Assembly (NCBI GenBank): GCA_002731735.1
Contig: PCCM01000084.1
Span: 1 to 16,631, forward strand
DNA length: 16,631 nucleotides
Direction of reading: 5' to 3'
Source of the DNA: Gemmatimonadota bacterium
GTDB taxonomy: Bacteria > Gemmatimonadota > Gemmatimonadetes > Longimicrobiales > Gaopeijiaceae
The notes beneath the pieces are model-generated. The model was not told the DNA's origin and did not search any database. It worked only from the letters and a program-made list of their open reading frames with translations. How positions within the stretch are numbered: the stretch's first letter is position 1; every line of letters begins with the position of its first letter. Made by a program: the position numbers and the translations under genes. Shown here in pieces: positions 1 to 7,515 of the stretch.

Positions 1-729
1 CTCATGATACCGTATCACAGTGGTCTCCTCCGGCTTGTCCGCGGGCTGCATCGTCATGACGGCCGGGACCAGCCGCGAACCCATGAGACGGAAATCACTG
101 AAGGTCATGGTCCGGACAATTTCGTCCGACTCGTCGTAGTATCGGGCCCACAACGGCATGAAGTCTTGCTTCCGCACCGCATACCGTATCTTCCCCCAAA
201 CCACCGGAGCTTCGGGCAACGGCGTGAGAAGGAACTCCCATACCTCCGTTCCCTCCCGTTCACCCTCGAAGTCGATTTCGATCTCGTAGTCGTCCACCAA
301 CCGGCTCTCCTTCACGAGATCGTCATTCGTGACGTGTGATCCCATCCACGAGCCCGCCATCATCGAAGACGGCACCTTGATGGTGCGGTCTACACGAGGG
401 AGGTAGTTCCAGACCTCCTGGTTGGCCATGAGCGTAGCCGTTCCGGCCTCTCGCTGCGGTGTTTCGATCCGGATGAGTGAGTGGTCGGTGCCGAGGGACC
501 AGGCACGCAGCGTAAGAGACCGGTCCCAGTTTTCGGTTTGGATGTCCATCGTGATTCGGGCAATGCTCGACTCTCCCCTCATGAGCTGATCGACAAGGTC
601 CATGATGTCGCGAGCGCTCTGTGCATGCACAGGGAGGGGCGCAACGAAGCCGCTAAGTAGGGCCAGCCAGATCCAAAGGCCAAGGCCGACCCGGAACTGG
701 CCGCGGACTCGAAGCCCGCCCCGGCTCAC
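1..729 (-). CDS. Outer membrane lipoprotein-sorting protein, LolA-like (C-terminus beyond window)
   Basis: Predicted exported protein of the LolA-like 'outer membrane lipoprotein-sorting' family, which is thought to bind lipids or lipoproteins in the periplasm. 243 residues are visible and there is no stop before the window edge. The GTG start at 729 follows an AGGGGGG ribosome site by about 5 nt. Residues 1-36 form a signal peptide with a basic n-region, a hydrophobic core at about 14-30 and probable cleavage after VHA. The mature part opens with ARDIMDLVDQL and contains the family-typical stretches ATLMANQEVWNYLPRVDRTI, MMAGSWMGSHVTNDDLVKES and DEIVRTMTFSDFRLMGSRLVP. The GTG overlaps the TGA of the preceding MaoC-like ORF, which suggests translational coupling. 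Such proteins often sit beside RND/MMPL exporters, but the downstream side is not visible. The family call is from recognised sequence pattern; the substrate is unknown. Confidence 0.85.
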   Translation of the reverse strand, partial: MSRGGLRVRGQFRVGLGLWIWLALLSGFVAPLPVHAQSARDIMDLVDQLMRGESSIARITMDIQTENWDRSLTLRAWSLGTDHSLIRIETPQREAGTATLMANQEVWNYLPRVDRTIKVPSSMMAGSWMGSHVTNDDLVKESRLVDDYEIEIDFEGEREGTEVWEFLLTPLPEAPVVWGKIRYAVRKQDFMPLWARYYDESDEIVRTMTFSDFRLMGSRLVPAVMTMQPADKPEETTVIRYHE

Positions 730-941
730 TGGGGCCCCCCTAACGTGTAGCACACCGCCTCTCCCTCCAGCACCGCCTCTCCCTCTTGGCACCGGACGGT
801 GATCCCCAACGTTGTGGCGGCGCCGAAGTCCTCATCGAAACGAAGCGGATTGCGGTCGCCACTGAGCTCGGCGAATCCCGCCACGTGTTCGGCGGTGAGC
901 GTCGGGCTTCGGGTTGCTCGGTCCCCAACACTGATATCCAT
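726..941 (-). pseudogene. MaoC-like hydratase remnant, internally deleted
   Basis: A 71-residue ORF that starts MDISVGD after a good AAGGTG ribosome site 7 nt upstream. Residues 1-40 resemble the N-terminus of MaoC-type (R)-enoyl-CoA hydratases, including the signature FAELSGDRNPLRFDEDF, whose Asp and His (here Arg in NPLRFD) are usually catalytic. The last 25 residues resemble the family's C-terminal strand (GEAVLEGEAVCYT). Family members have about 130-150 residues. Here roughly 60 central residues, including the conserved central helix and the hot-dog core strands, appear to be missing without loss of frame. The His normally found in NPLHFD is replaced by Arg. Both points argue against hydratase activity, so I call it a degenerated gene. 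Its TGA overlaps the GTG of the next gene, so it may still be translated for coupling. The frame stays open upstream to 1139 but lacks an ATG there. Confidence 0.55.
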
Positions 942-1301
942 GTAAGCACCTTGATGCAGCACATCGGTTCGTAGGCCCCAGGTCCCGTGTGTCCCTATGA
1001 CAAGGAAGTTATTGAAGGAACCACCCAAGGTGAAGAATAGCCAACCGATTCCGTACTTGACCTGCTCGATGATTTCCCGGTAAGGGAACGCCGCTCTTGG
1101 AGCCGATGGAGAGTTCCAAAGGTCCCTGTCCTCGTGAAATCATTGAGGTCCGCAGTCGGCGGCCCACGTCGAGCTGGCGCCCAGTCGTGGGATCGAAGGA
1201 CGTCTCCGGAAGGTGTAGATGCCGATTTCCGTGGGGAGAAAACTAGCACTCCACCGATTTGTGTTCTATGATTCGAGTCAACCCGAACAAAAACCGAAAC
1301 A
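942..1301. other. Non-coding stretch, no recognisable gene
   Basis: This 360-bp gap lies between two divergently oriented genes. I see no convincing coding region. The minus-strand frame of the MaoC-like ORF stays open up to 1139, with a hydrophobic patch (YGIGWLFFTLGG) but no ATG and no recognised family. It could be a decayed upstream gene portion. The minus ORF beginning near 1321 has arginine- and serine-rich composition typical of a wrong frame. The region must contain promoters for both flanking genes, and only the dnaE2 side shows a candidate. Confidence 0.5.
1258..1293 (+). promoter_or_regulatory. Candidate dnaE2 promoter region with inverted repeat
   Basis: A possible -10 box TATGAT lies at 1267-1272 and has no good -35 element. 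It is flanked by an inverted repeat, TTTGTGTTC (1258-1266) and GAACAAAAA (1285-1293). Eight of nine positions pair, with an 18-bp gap. The right arm ends 8 nt before the dnaE2 ATG. No ribosome site is visible, so the mRNA leader would be very short. The spacing does not match known LexA boxes (GAAC-N4-GTTC, GTTC-N7-GTTC or CTGT-N8-ACAG), so SOS control is not shown by the sequence. Confidence 0.3.
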
Positions 1302-4300
1302 ATGCCAACACCTCCGTACATCGAACTGCACTGCCATTCCGGATTCTCCTTCCTCGACGGCGCTTCGCATCCGGAAGAGCTGGTCTTTCGGGCCCTCGAG
1401 TTGGGCTATCCAGCGATGGCACTCACGGACCACAACGGCTTGTACGGATCCATGGAATTCGCCCAGGCGGCCCGCGCTGAAGGACTTCAGCCCATCACTG
1501 GCGCCGAAGTCACGGTGGCTCTGGATATTGCGGGGATCCCGGAAGGCTTGGACGGATTGAGCAGCGGCTCGCTCGACGATCCTGATGGCGACCCGCTGGC
1601 CCGCGGCTGCCACATGACCCTTCTGGCCGAAACACCAACCGGTTACGCCAACCTTTGCCGCTTGCTGAGCGAGGCGCACCACCAGAGTGAACGCGGCTGG
1701 CCCACCCTTCTCCTTTCGTCCCTCTTCGCACGCACTGAGGGCCTCGTTTCCCTCACCGGGTGCCGTCGAGGCCCGTTGTCGAGGGCGCTGGAAGACAGCG
1801 TAGCCACTGCCGAGTTCCTCGCCCGGCGTCTCCACGCCGCCTTCGGCCCCCGGGGGCTCTTCGTCGAACTCCATGACAACGAGCAGAAGGGGGACGGCTA
1901 CAGGAAACGTTCCCTCGGCCGACTCGCAGACCGGCTCGGAATCCCCGTGGTGGCTACGGGAAACGTCCACTACCACCGCCCCGAACGGCATCGGCTTCAA
2001 GACGTCATGGTGGCCATCCGGAATCGGACGACGCTGAACGGCTCACATGAGCAACGCCGCGCCAACGCACGATTTTACTTGGCTGGGCCCGAGGAAATGG
2101 CCCATCGCTTCCGGAGCCGCCCGGATGCAGTAGCCCACACCCTGGAGATCTCCGAGCGGTGCGCCGCTTTCGATTTGACCAAAGACCTGGGCTATACGTT
2201 TCCGGATTTCGACAGGAGCGACCGGGGTGGGGCGATCGAGACGCTGACCGCCGTCTGTCTCGCAAAGCTGGACGAGCGTTACCGGGGCTCCAAACTGGAA
2301 AACGAAGCTCGCGACCGCCTCCACCAGGAACTCGAGTTGGTGGACCGTCACGGTCTATCGGGATTTTTCCTGGTTTACCGGGACATCATGGAGCTGGCCC
2401 GGGACGTGGCCGCCGAAATCCGGGGCGGCTCCCCCAGGGCCCACGCCGGCCTACCTCCGGGGCGGGGGCGGGGCTCCTCGGTGTCGTCGATCATATGCTA
2501 CCTGATCGGCCTCTCCCACGTCGATCCTGTCAAAACGAACCTCTTCCTGGGCCGCTTCCTGAACGAAGCCATGCGAAGCGTCCCGGATATCGACCTCGAC
2601 TTTCCACGGGATATCCGGGAAGAATTGATCCTCCGGGTCTACAAACGATACGGAAGCGAGCATGCGGGGCTCGTGTGCACGTTTCCCACGTACCGTCAGA
2701 AGTCGACGCTCCGTGAAATCGGGAAGGCCCTCGACCTCCCGATGGGAGATCTGGAGAAGCTCTCCAAGCTGGCGGACCGGCACTCGGGCGGAGGCCTGCT
2801 TGCGGAGCTCGAACGTCTGCCCGAGTTCCGTGAGAAAGCCGGTTCACCCCTGTGGCGAGCGCTCTGCGAGTTGGCCGACGACATCAAGGGCCTTCCCCGT
2901 CACATCTCCCAGCACCCGGGTGGGATGATCATCTCGAGCCGTCCGTTAGTGGAAATCGTGCCCCTGGAGCCTGCGGCCTGGGAGGGCCGGGTGTTGTGCC
3001 AGTGGGACAAGGACTCCTGCGACGACGCGGGGTTCATCAAGATCGATTTTCTCGCACTGGGCATGCTCTCACTCGTGGAAGAAGCCGTGGACCTGATCTC
3101 GGAGCGACACGGCCGGGCGCCCGACCTCTCCCGCATCAATTTTGCCGATGAGGCACTCTACGAACACATCTGCACGGGTGACACCATCGGTACGTTCCAA
3201 GTGGAGAGCCGCGCCCAGATCCAGATGCTTCGGCGCGTACAGCCCCGAAATCTGGAGGACCTGGCGGTCCAGGTGGCCATCGTGCGTCCCGGCCCCATTG
3301 TGGGGGGTGCGGTCAACCCATACGTGCGCCGCCGCGAGCTCCTCCGTGAGGATCCGAACTTCCGGGTCCCATACGACCATCCCCTCCTCGAAGAGGCTCT
3401 GGGAGAGACACTGGGTGTCATCATCTTCCAGGATCAGGTGCTCCAGGTGTGCCAGGCCCTCGCAGGATTTTCGGACGGCCAAGCGGAGAGCCTCAGGCGC
3501 GCCATGAGTCGAAAACGTTCGAAGGAGGCCATGGACGTCCACTGGGAGGCGTTCCGCGATGGCGCGCGGGAGCGCGGCGTCGACGAAACCACGGCCCAGA
3601 AGGTCTTTCAGCAAGTGACCGCCTTCAGCGAGTTCGGGTTCCCGAAGTCTCACGCCGCCGCCTTCGGCCTACTGGCCTATCAATCCGTCTGGTTGCGTTA
3701 CTACCACGGTACCGAATTCTACGTGGCACTCTTCAACAACCAACCGATGGGCTTCTACTCTCTGGATGCCCTGGGCCGGGACGCCCGACGTCGGGGTATC
3801 GGAACCCGCCTGCCCAACATCAACCAAAGCCGGGTGAAGTGTACACCCGAGGAGTCCGACATTCGGATCGGCCTGGGGTTCATCCGGGGCTGGGGAGCCG
3901 AGATCGCCGAGCGAGTGGTGGAAGAGCGAGAGCGGCATGGACACTTCGTCTCCCTCTCGGATTTCCTCCGGAGAACACCTGCCTCCCTGAAGAGGCCCGC
4001 GGTCGAGAACCTGATCTGGGTGGGTGGATTCGAGAGCTTTGGCATGACCAGGAGAGAGCTACTGTGGCAGGCGGGACTCTGGCTGGGCCCCGAAGAAGAC
4101 TCTGAGCGGAGCGGTGGCCGGGGCGACCATCCCCAAACCGAACTCGGATTGGAGGACCCGTACGCTCGGATCAGATTTCCCGACCTCGATGACTCGGAGC
4201 GGATAGTGGCGGAGTACCGCATGCTCCGCTTCTCCACGGATCTCCATCCCCTCTCCCTACTTCGGGACGAACTCCCCCCCGAAACCGTGACCAGAGATCG

Positions 4301-4709
4301 TTTTTCGGACCTTCCCAATCACTCCACGGTGACGGTGGCCGGCATTGTAGTGGCCCGCCAACGTCCTCGCACTGCAAAAGGGTATGTGTTTGTGCTGATG
4401 GAAGATGAGTCCGGTACCATAAACGTGATTGTTAAGCCCAAGATCTACGAAAAGTGCCGGACGACGGTGCGGATGGAACCATTCCTCGTGGTTCGTGGAC
4501 GCCTCCAAAAGGATGGGCTGACCATGAATGTGATTGCCCATACTGTGAAGGCGATTCGGGTCCGTGAAGCGGAGCAGCCGGAGGTTCTCCACCCTGCACT
4601 GCTGGGGACTCTCGAATCGTGGGCCGGGCAGGAGCGCAGCCCTCACGCTCCCTTCCGTTACCTGACGGCCCTCAGGCAATCTCCACCGGGGATCAAGAAT
4701 TTCGGGTGA
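1302..4709 (+). CDS. dnaE2: Error-prone DNA polymerase III alpha subunit DnaE2 (ImuC)
   Basis: C-family DNA polymerase of the DnaE2/ImuC branch, which carries out damage-induced translesion synthesis and mutagenesis in other bacteria. 1135 residues, slightly long for the family (about 1030-1080). The N-terminal PHP domain starts with the DnaE2 hallmark IELHCHSGFSFLDGASHPEE. Its likely metal ligands are H10, H12, D43, H44, E69, H104, H223 and H225, with N221 in place of the usual PHP aspartate. The palm has PDIDLDF, giving catalytic D429 and D431, and KIDFLALG with the third aspartate D582. HISQHPGGMIIS (534-545) and the fingers segment SEFGFPKSHAAAFGLLAYQS (776-795) follow. QTELGL at 945-950 resembles the hexapeptide beta-clamp motif, and an OB fold spans about 1008-1088. 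The usual partners imuA and imuB are not adjacent. It converges on the cytochrome gene, with 5 nt between the two stop codons. Confidence 0.95.
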   Translation: MPTPPYIELHCHSGFSFLDGASHPEELVFRALELGYPAMALTDHNGLYGSMEFAQAARAEGLQPITGAEVTVALDIAGIPEGLDGLSSGSLDDPDGDPLARGCHMTLLAETPTGYANLCRLLSEAHHQSERGWPTLLLSSLFARTEGLVSLTGCRRGPLSRALEDSVATAEFLARRLHAAFGPRGLFVELHDNEQKGDGYRKRSLGRLADRLGIPVVATGNVHYHRPERHRLQDVMVAIRNRTTLNGSHEQRRANARFYLAGPEEMAHRFRSRPDAVAHTLEISERCAAFDLTKDLGYTFPDFDRSDRGGAIETLTAVCLAKLDERYRGSKLENEARDRLHQELELVDRHGLSGFFLVYRDIMELARDVAAEIRGGSPRAHAGLPPGRGRGSSVSSIICYLIGLSHVDPVKTNLFLGRFLNEAMRSVPDIDLDFPRDIREELILRVYKRYGSEHAGLVCTFPTYRQKSTLREIGKALDLPMGDLEKLSKLADRHSGGGLLAELERLPEFREKAGSPLWRALCELADDIKGLPRHISQHPGGMIISSRPLVEIVPLEPAAWEGRVLCQWDKDSCDDAGFIKIDFLALGMLSLVEEAVDLISERHGRAPDLSRINFADEALYEHICTGDTIGTFQVESRAQIQMLRRVQPRNLEDLAVQVAIVRPGPIVGGAVNPYVRRRELLREDPNFRVPYDHPLLEEALGETLGVIIFQDQVLQVCQALAGFSDGQAESLRRAMSRKRSKEAMDVHWEAFRDGARERGVDETTAQKVFQQVTAFSEFGFPKSHAAAFGLLAYQSVWLRYYHGTEFYVALFNNQPMGFYSLDALGRDARRRGIGTRLPNINQSRVKCTPEESDIRIGLGFIRGWGAEIAERVVEERERHGHFVSLSDFLRRTPASLKRPAVENLIWVGGFESFGMTRRELLWQAGLWLGPEEDSERSGGRGDHPQTELGLEDPYARIRFPDLDDSERIVAEYRMLRFSTDLHPLSLLRDELPPETVTRDRFSDLPNHSTVTVAGIVVARQRPRTAKGYVFVLMEDESGTINVIVKPKIYEKCRTTVRMEPFLVVRGRLQKDGLTMNVIAHTVKAIRVREAEQPEVLHPALLGTLESWAGQERSPHAPFRYLTALRQSPPGIKNFG

Positions 4710-4714
4710 CGAAA

Positions 4715-5178
4715 CTACCGATCACCGACCTCGACGCGTATGTCTCGAAGGGCAGGTACGTCGGACACCAGCTCCTCTTCGCCCGCCGGGTAACCGTTTT
4801 CCCTCAGCAGATAGCTGACGATAGCCGAATACTCCTCGAGACTCAGGCTGCCCGGGTCGTCTTTGGGCATCAACGTCGATATCGGCTGAAAGAGATCCCC
4901 TACTGCGAAGCCCGCCCAAGCCAGTCGGAACCCACCACCTTGAACTCGCTGATGCTGTGGCACACCGCGCACACTTGCTGAAACGCGGTCTCACCCCCAG
5001 AAGCTTGCCGCGCCGTGTACACTCCGTCCCATACTGAGCGGCTGGCGGGCGTTGCGACCCCCGTAACGACTTCTGTAACGACCTCCGGCCGTGGCGGGTC
5101 GGGAGACGGAGTAGTAGTCTCGGGCTGCTGGACCGAGCTGCACGCTGTCAGGACCAGAGCCCAGGGGACTAGCCTCAA
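4715..5178 (-). pseudogene. c-type cytochrome lipoprotein, frameshifted
   Basis: Two overlapping frames together read as a single-haem cytochrome c. The first frame, from a TTG at 5178, gives a short lipoprotein signal with lipobox LTAC (C13), a Pro/Thr linker, and the haem site CAVCH (C70, C73, H74), then stops at about 4900. The second frame, to 4715, supplies the C-terminal half, WAGFAVGDLFQPISTLMPKD then PGSLSLEEYSAIVSYLL and NGYPAGEEEL. It includes the probable axial Met of the MPKD motif. The switch is a -1 shift near 4920-4930, equivalent to one lost base in a run rich in G and C. No good slippery heptamer is seen, so a mutation or a sequencing error is likelier than programmed frameshifting. 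If intact, the protein would be a membrane-anchored periplasmic electron carrier. The TTG overlaps the serpin TGA (TTGA), which implies coupling to it. Another start is possible. Confidence 0.75.
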
Positions 5179-6464
5179 CGGGACGGGTCCGTCACGGTTC
5201 CTACGAAGAGGATCGTGTCATACGTCCGTTCACGGATGGCGAACAGAAACGGCCGGTCGGCCCGAATGATGGGAGTCTCTACGGTGGCATAAGCCGTGCC
5301 CGTAGCGGCGGCGGTCTCCGTCCCCTCCTCGTCTACTTTCAGGAAGCTCTTCTGTTTCACGAAGCCGATGTGGGGTCTGACCCTGCGCGCCGCGTCCGCG
5401 TCCGCCAACATCCAACCGAAGTCCGCCCTCGACCGATCGAAAGCCACCTCCATGCCCAACGACCGCAGGACGTCATTGAGTACTTTTTCGTAGGTAAGCT
5501 CGAAGCGGGGCAGCCGAACTTCCGTTCGTGCCTCGCCGCGTAGTGCATCCACGATCTCCCGCCACCGTTCCACATCCATCCCTTCTACGAGCTCGGCCAG
5601 TGTGGCGTCACCGACGGGAACCACCACCATCATCGAGAACGCCCCCCCACCGTAGGGGAGGTCGATCACCACGAAGTCCTCACCGAAGCCCTCACCCCCG
5701 CCCACCTGTGCGTCCAGCTCCTGACCCATCAACGGCACATTCACCGTGGAGCCATCGGCCCGCCGGAACTCTACCATCTGCGTGTTAACGGGGTTGAACG
5801 GGTGGGCCCATCCCCCCTTGAAGTAGACTGTGTTGATCAGTAGAGCGACCAAACCGGTGAACTCCTCCGGCGTGACCATGTCCGTAATTCTCTCGTCCGT
5901 GCTCTCACCCACCCAACGGTTGATCGCACCGGCCATGTCGGCCTCCTCGAAGTGCACGGTCTCAATCCCCGTGTCGAAGGCCTCCACCAGCCGGTCCCGG
6001 TAGTCACTCCGGATCCGAAAGCCCTCCTCGAGCCACGATTGGTTGGCCACCCGGAACTCGACGCTGGGGTCCAGGTGCACCAGCAGCTCCACCAGGGCCT
6101 TGTACGCCGCGTTGGTCCCGGCCACCGAGAGACCGGTTAGCCCGAGCGTTTTCCCCATGGCCTGGAAGGTCTCACCACCCGCACCATTAAGCATCATCCC
6201 CAGCGACATGGACGCACTGAGCGGTGAGATGAAGAGGTTGGCTGCTTTATCCTCGCGGTCCGCATACAGCCACCGAAGCAGTTTCAAGCCGAACTCGTTG
6301 CCCGCCCGGAGCTCCTGCGTCTCTGCTGGCGTCAGGCCTCGCGGGGATATCGTGACGTCGGCCGGCGGGCTCTCCGGACCGGTGGGATCGCCGCTGGCGA
6401 GATTGGCAAGAAACACAGCGACGAAAACGAGCAGGACGGGGCTTATGGAGCGGAGTTGTCCCAT
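5175..6464 (-). CDS. Exported serpin (serine protease inhibitor)
   Basis: Serpin-fold suicide inhibitor of serine or cysteine proteases. With ATG at 6464 it has 429 residues, and GGGGAGG ends 6 nt before that codon. An ATG at 6467 and a longer form from 6512 are less well placed. Residues 8-25 are a hydrophobic signal segment, so it should act in the periplasm or outside the cell. Serpin landmarks are NLFISPLSASMSLGMMLNGA (76-95), LLINTVYFKGGWAHPFN (208-224), the breach and shutter regions, and the reactive-centre hinge EEGTETAAATG (379-389). The small residues of the hinge fit an inhibitory rather than a non-inhibitory serpin. Counting P17 = E379 places P1 at V395 (YATV-ETP), suggesting elastase-like targets; the register could be off by one. 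RADRPFLFAIRE and ILFVGTVTDPS close the fold. It is followed directly by the cytochrome gene. Confidence 0.95.
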   Translation of the reverse strand: MGQLRSISPVLLVFVAVFLANLASGDPTGPESPPADVTISPRGLTPAETQELRAGNEFGLKLLRWLYADREDKAANLFISPLSASMSLGMMLNGAGGETFQAMGKTLGLTGLSVAGTNAAYKALVELLVHLDPSVEFRVANQSWLEEGFRIRSDYRDRLVEAFDTGIETVHFEEADMAGAINRWVGESTDERITDMVTPEEFTGLVALLINTVYFKGGWAHPFNPVNTQMVEFRRADGSTVNVPLMGQELDAQVGGGEGFGEDFVVIDLPYGGGAFSMMVVVPVGDATLAELVEGMDVERWREIVDALRGEARTEVRLPRFELTYEKVLNDVLRSLGMEVAFDRSRADFGWMLADADAARRVRPHIGFVKQKSFLKVDEEGTETAAATGTAYATVETPIIRADRPFLFAIRERTYDTILFVGTVTDPSR

Positions 6465-6532
6465 CATGGGCCTCCCCGCCTTATCTCTTCCATCCTCCGC
6501 CGAAGGGCGCACGTTATTCGCACCATCTGCTC

Positions 6533-6560
6533 AGATTATTCCGTTTTTCTCGGTTCGCAA
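6533..6560 (-). promoter_or_regulatory. Weak candidate serpin promoter
   Basis: On the minus strand TTGCGA (6555-6560) and TAATCT (6533-6538) are separated by 16 bp, about 70 nt before the serpin start. The matches to -35 and -10 are 4/6 and 3/6. The stretch is AT-richer than its surroundings. This is only a plausible placement. Confidence 0.25.
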
Positions 6561-6573
6561 CCCCCAGCTTCGA

Positions 6574-7473
6574 CTACGCGCGGGCCGCCCGCTCGAGGTG
6601 GAGCCGCATCCCATCCCAATCGACGGCGGCGCTGAAGGCGTTGAAGTACCCGTCTACCTCGTCCCTCGGCCGAAACGCTGATATCGCCTCCCGGATTTCA
6701 CCCTCGTATACGTCTCGATCGGAGTCGTCCCCCGACGCCAGGGCCGCTTCGACTCTGTCACGGAGCGCCGACAGCCGCTCCCGCATTTCGGACAGGCGGC
6801 CCGTAAAATCGTCGTGTATACCGAAATGGGAGACGCCAAATGCGTCGGGGTCAACTGACTCAAGGGCGTGGAGAGTCTCCAACCAAGCTGGTACATCAAC
6901 GGAAGGGGGCGGTGTCGGCGGATAGCTCGGCGCGCCCGGCGCGAGGATCACCCCTAAAGTATCTCCCGCCACGAAGATCCCGTCGGCCTCGGCCAGGTAG
7001 GAAACATGATGCGAAATGTGCCCCGGCGTGGTGAAGGCTCGGACCCCAGGAACGGGCTTGGGAGCTGGTACACGTCCCGCCGGCTCCCAAGGTTGAATAC
7101 GCTCAGCCGGGACCGGCATGACGTCTCCCCATAGGCGGTCGTGTGCCTCGCCGAACGTCCTGCGTGTACTGGCCACGAGGCGCTCGGGGTCGGCCATATG
7201 GGGCGCGCCATCGGCGTGAACATGTACTTGGAGATGAGGAAAGCGGGAAACCAGGTGGCCGGTCCCACCCGCATGATCAAGGTGTACATGCGTGAGCAGG
7301 ACATGGCTGATGTCGGGGAGTCCCACGCCCAGTTGAGCCAAGCCGTCCTCGAGGCCGTCGAGCGACGTGGAAGGGCCCGGGTCTACGATCGCCGGCTCGG
7401 GACCGTCGATCCAATAAGACGCGATCACCCCACGAAGACCGAGGTGGACGACATCGATGGGCACGACGGTCAT
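6574..7473 (-). CDS. MBL-fold metallo-hydrolase
   Basis: Zinc-dependent hydrolase of the metallo-beta-lactamase superfamily, 299 residues, ATG start at 7473 with only a weak AGGACG ribosome site. The five metal motifs are present: THVHLDH (H62, H64, D66, H67), H152 in TTPGHISHH, D171 in VAGDTLG and H216 in VSHFGIH. The order and spacing resemble glyoxalase II-like or generic thioesterase/lactonase members. After the core (about residue 220) comes a helical region with EMRERLSALRDRVEAALASG that may shape the substrate pocket. No signal peptide is seen, so it is probably cytoplasmic. It lies 42 nt downstream of citrate synthase on the same strand and may share its transcript. The substrate cannot be read from the sequence; a thioester is plausible but not shown. 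Confidence 0.9.
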   Translation of the reverse strand: MTVVPIDVVHLGLRGVIASYWIDGPEPAIVDPGPSTSLDGLEDGLAQLGVGLPDISHVLLTHVHLDHAGGTGHLVSRFPHLQVHVHADGAPHMADPERLVASTRRTFGEAHDRLWGDVMPVPAERIQPWEPAGRVPAPKPVPGVRAFTTPGHISHHVSYLAEADGIFVAGDTLGVILAPGAPSYPPTPPPSVDVPAWLETLHALESVDPDAFGVSHFGIHDDFTGRLSEMRERLSALRDRVEAALASGDDSDRDVYEGEIREAISAFRPRDEVDGYFNAFSAAVDWDGMRLHLERAARA

Positions 7474-7491
7474 ACGGGCGTCCTGGCGCGG

Positions 7492-7515
7492 GGGTGGCTC
7501 AGCGGGTGGCTCAGC
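7492..7515. repeat. Two tandem 12-bp repeats
   Basis: GGGTGGCTCAGC occurs twice in perfect tandem (7492-7503 and 7504-7515) and abuts the gltA stop codon. It fills most of the short gltA to MBL-hydrolase spacer and would lie in the leader just before the hydrolase start. Confidence 0.85.

Noticed and set aside
753..785. 15-bp direct repeat (GAGGGAGAGGCGGTG on the minus strand) giving EGEAV twice
   Set aside because: GE.VLEGEA is a usual ending of MaoC-type proteins, so the repeat may be normal family sequence and not a duplication of note.
1240..1301. LexA/SOS box upstream of dnaE2
   Set aside because: Sought GAAC-N4-GTTC, GTTC-N7-GTTC and CTGT-N8-ACAG; none is present. Only the wider inverted repeat was kept as a candidate.
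995..1321. Minus-strand 108-codon open frame between the MaoC remnant and dnaE2
   Set aside because: Arg/Ser/Thr-rich low-complexity composition, overlaps the dnaE2 start and matches no family I know.
1278..2000. 240-codon minus-strand open frame opposite the start of dnaE2
   Set aside because: Antisense to the highly conserved PHP domain, with no motif of its own.
4900..4940. Programmed -1 frameshifting in the cytochrome gene
   Set aside because: No X-XXY-YYZ slippery heptamer with a downstream structure is evident at the junction; mutation or sequence error is simpler.
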